A stretch of DNA of 6,995 bases, taken from the NCBI GenBank assembly GCA_001796865.1, contig MGNQ01000053.1, forward strand, positions 3,288-10,282, written 5' to 3'. The position numbers and the translations under genes are program-made. Below are positions 6,294 through 6,995 of this stretch, one piece after another. This DNA is from Chloroflexi bacterium RBG_16_56_11. Its GTDB lineage: Bacteria > Chloroflexota > Dehalococcoidia > Dehalococcoidales > RBG-16-60-22. Below the pieces are notes generated by a model, which was not told where the DNA came from, searched no databases, and saw nothing but the letters and a program-made list of their open reading frames with translations. Positions within the stretch are counted from its first letter, which is position 1, and each line of letters opens with the position of its first letter.

Positions 6294-6342
6294 AGCCCTG
6301 CCCGCGGGCTAACTCCGCCCCGGGCCGGAACGAACGCCCGGG
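6294..6342 (+). promoter_or_regulatory. Two hairpins in the leader, the second touching the ribosome-binding site
   Basis: Starting at the predicted transcript 5' end, AGCCC (6294-6298) can pair with GGGCT (6306-6310). A second, stronger stem pairs CCCGGGC (6319-6325) with GCCCGGG (6336-6342) around a 10-base loop. The last two bases of that stem are the first two of the GGAGGAG ribosome-binding site (6341-6347), so the fold could limit ribosome access. No known riboswitch class is recognised, and the leader is too short for most. Confidence 0.45.
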
Positions 6343-6355
6343 AGGAGCCCGATAT

Positions 6356-6514
6356 ATGAGCGATTTAACTTTCGGTCTGACGATGACCGTCATGGGGATG
6401 GGAGTCACCTTTCTCACGCTCCTGTTCCTGGCGCTGTGTGTCCGCCTGCTGATACGCCTTTTCCCGTTCAAAGGTGAGGAAAACAAAGAAAAGACACAGA
6501 AAAAGTCGGGATAG
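6356..6514 (+). CDS. OadG-like gamma subunit of a sodium-pump decarboxylase
   Basis: This small gene encodes 52 residues. Residues about 5-37 form one membrane helix with the family-like segment FGLTMTVMGMGVTFLTLLFL, followed by a short, highly charged cytosolic tail (KGEENKEKTQKKSG). OadG-type subunits anchor and assemble the biotin-dependent decarboxylase with its membrane beta subunit. The call rests on this pattern together with the beta-subunit gene 7 bp downstream; alone the protein would be too short to name safely. ATG 6356 is supported by GGAGGAG 8 bp upstream. It is shorter than Klebsiella OadG (about 83 residues) and lacks the Pro/Ala-rich linker and C-terminal histidines of that protein. 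Confidence 0.8.
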   Translation: MSDLTFGLTMTVMGMGVTFLTLLFLALCVRLLIRLFPFKGEENKEKTQKKSG

Positions 6515-6521
6515 ACCAACA

Positions 6522-6995
6522 ATGGATACGTTGATTTCAGCTCTTTCCAGCCTGGGGCAGGGTTTCGCCGAGCTTTCCTGGCAGAACGTCATCATGCTGG
6601 CGCTGGGCGGCATCCTGCTCTACCTGGCCGTGGGCAGGAAAATCGAGCCGTTTCTCCTGATACCCATCGGCTTCGGGGTAATCCTGGGGAATATGCCGCT
6701 GGGCGGGCTATCATCGCACGACGAAGGGGGCGTCCTCAACCTGCTCTACATTGGCGGGATACTCACCGAGCTGTTCCCGGTGCTGCTGTTCATCGGGCTG
6801 GGGGCGATGATAGATTTCGGGCCGATGCTGGCCAACCCGAAGCTGCTTATATTCGGGGCGGCGGGGCAGTTCGGGATATTCCTGACTTTACTGCTGGCGC
6901 TGTGGTTCGGGTTCCCACGCGAACAGGCCGTCTCGGTGGCCATTATCGGGGCGTGCGACGGGCCGACGGCCATCTTCGTGTCTTCAAAGTACGCC
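6522..6995 (+). CDS. Sodium-translocating decarboxylase beta subunit (OadB family), 3' end beyond window
   Basis: The first 158 residues of an integral membrane subunit are present. OadB-family proteins couple decarboxylation of a carboxybiotin intermediate (oxaloacetate, methylmalonyl-CoA or glutaconyl-CoA systems) to Na+ export. Hydrophobic helices are seen near 22-38, 41-57, 76-98, 106-130 and 135-153. Family motifs include FIGLGAMIDFGPML at 90-103 and IIGACDGPTAIF at 141-152; Asp146 corresponds to the essential Asp203 of Klebsiella OadB in the GADGPT motif. The start ATG 6522 lies 7 bp after the OadG-like stop with only a weak ribosome-binding site, so translation is probably coupled. The substrate cannot be told from this subunit; the carboxyltransferase and biotin-carrier genes, if linked, are to the right. 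Confidence 0.95.
   Translation, partial: MDTLISALSSLGQGFAELSWQNVIMLALGGILLYLAVGRKIEPFLLIPIGFGVILGNMPLGGLSSHDEGGVLNLLYIGGILTELFPVLLFIGLGAMIDFGPMLANPKLLIFGAAGQFGIFLTLLLALWFGFPREQAVSVAIIGACDGPTAIFVSSKYA

Overview
The window is a chromosomal junction from a GC-rich bacterium. By eye the resident genes are around 60% G+C and the left-hand integrase gene is nearer 50%. The gene content fits an anaerobic bacterium: an archaeal-type nicotinate phosphoribosyltransferase domain, a sodium-pump decarboxylase membrane module, and a TIGR03936/DUF2344 protein. A Dehalococcoidia-like Chloroflexota is my best guess, but this is an impression from gene style only; no marker gene here proves it.

Layout from left to right. 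(1) At 1-1130 is the 3' part of a tyrosine-recombinase integrase that enters from outside the window. It runs toward the 3' end of an intact tRNA-Cys(GCA) gene on the minus strand (1191-1266). This is the classic arrangement of a mobile element inserted in a tRNA gene, so the rest of the element should lie to the left, beyond the window. (2) At 1417-3989 is a two-gene plus-strand operon: purM (AIR synthetase) and a fused protein that joins a nicotinamidase-like hydrolase to a nicotinate phosphoribosyltransferase. The fusion would carry nicotinamide to nicotinate mononucleotide in one polypeptide. (3) At 3995-4071 are a hairpin and three exact 23-bp tandem repeats, lying between convergent operons. 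(4) On the minus strand, 6201 down to 4061, are a stand-alone DUF2344 gene and then tilS (tRNA-Ile lysidine synthetase). They are read from a near-consensus promoter whose predicted start point sits at the DUF2344 start codon. (5) From 6259 to the right edge is a divergent plus-strand operon with a near-consensus promoter, a structured leader, a 52-residue OadG-like gamma subunit, and the first 158 residues of an OadB-type sodium-translocating decarboxylase beta subunit.

How the genes relate: most are housekeeping (purine synthesis, NAD salvage, AUA decoding, cysteine tRNA) or energy metabolism (Na+ pump). I saw no defence locus, CRISPR array or wholly novel system. The points most worth a second look are the bifunctional NAD-salvage fusion, the repeat array that supplies the stop codon and last residues of tilS, the apparently leaderless promoter, the palindrome over the -35 box of the sodium-pump operon, and the tRNA-Cys integration site.
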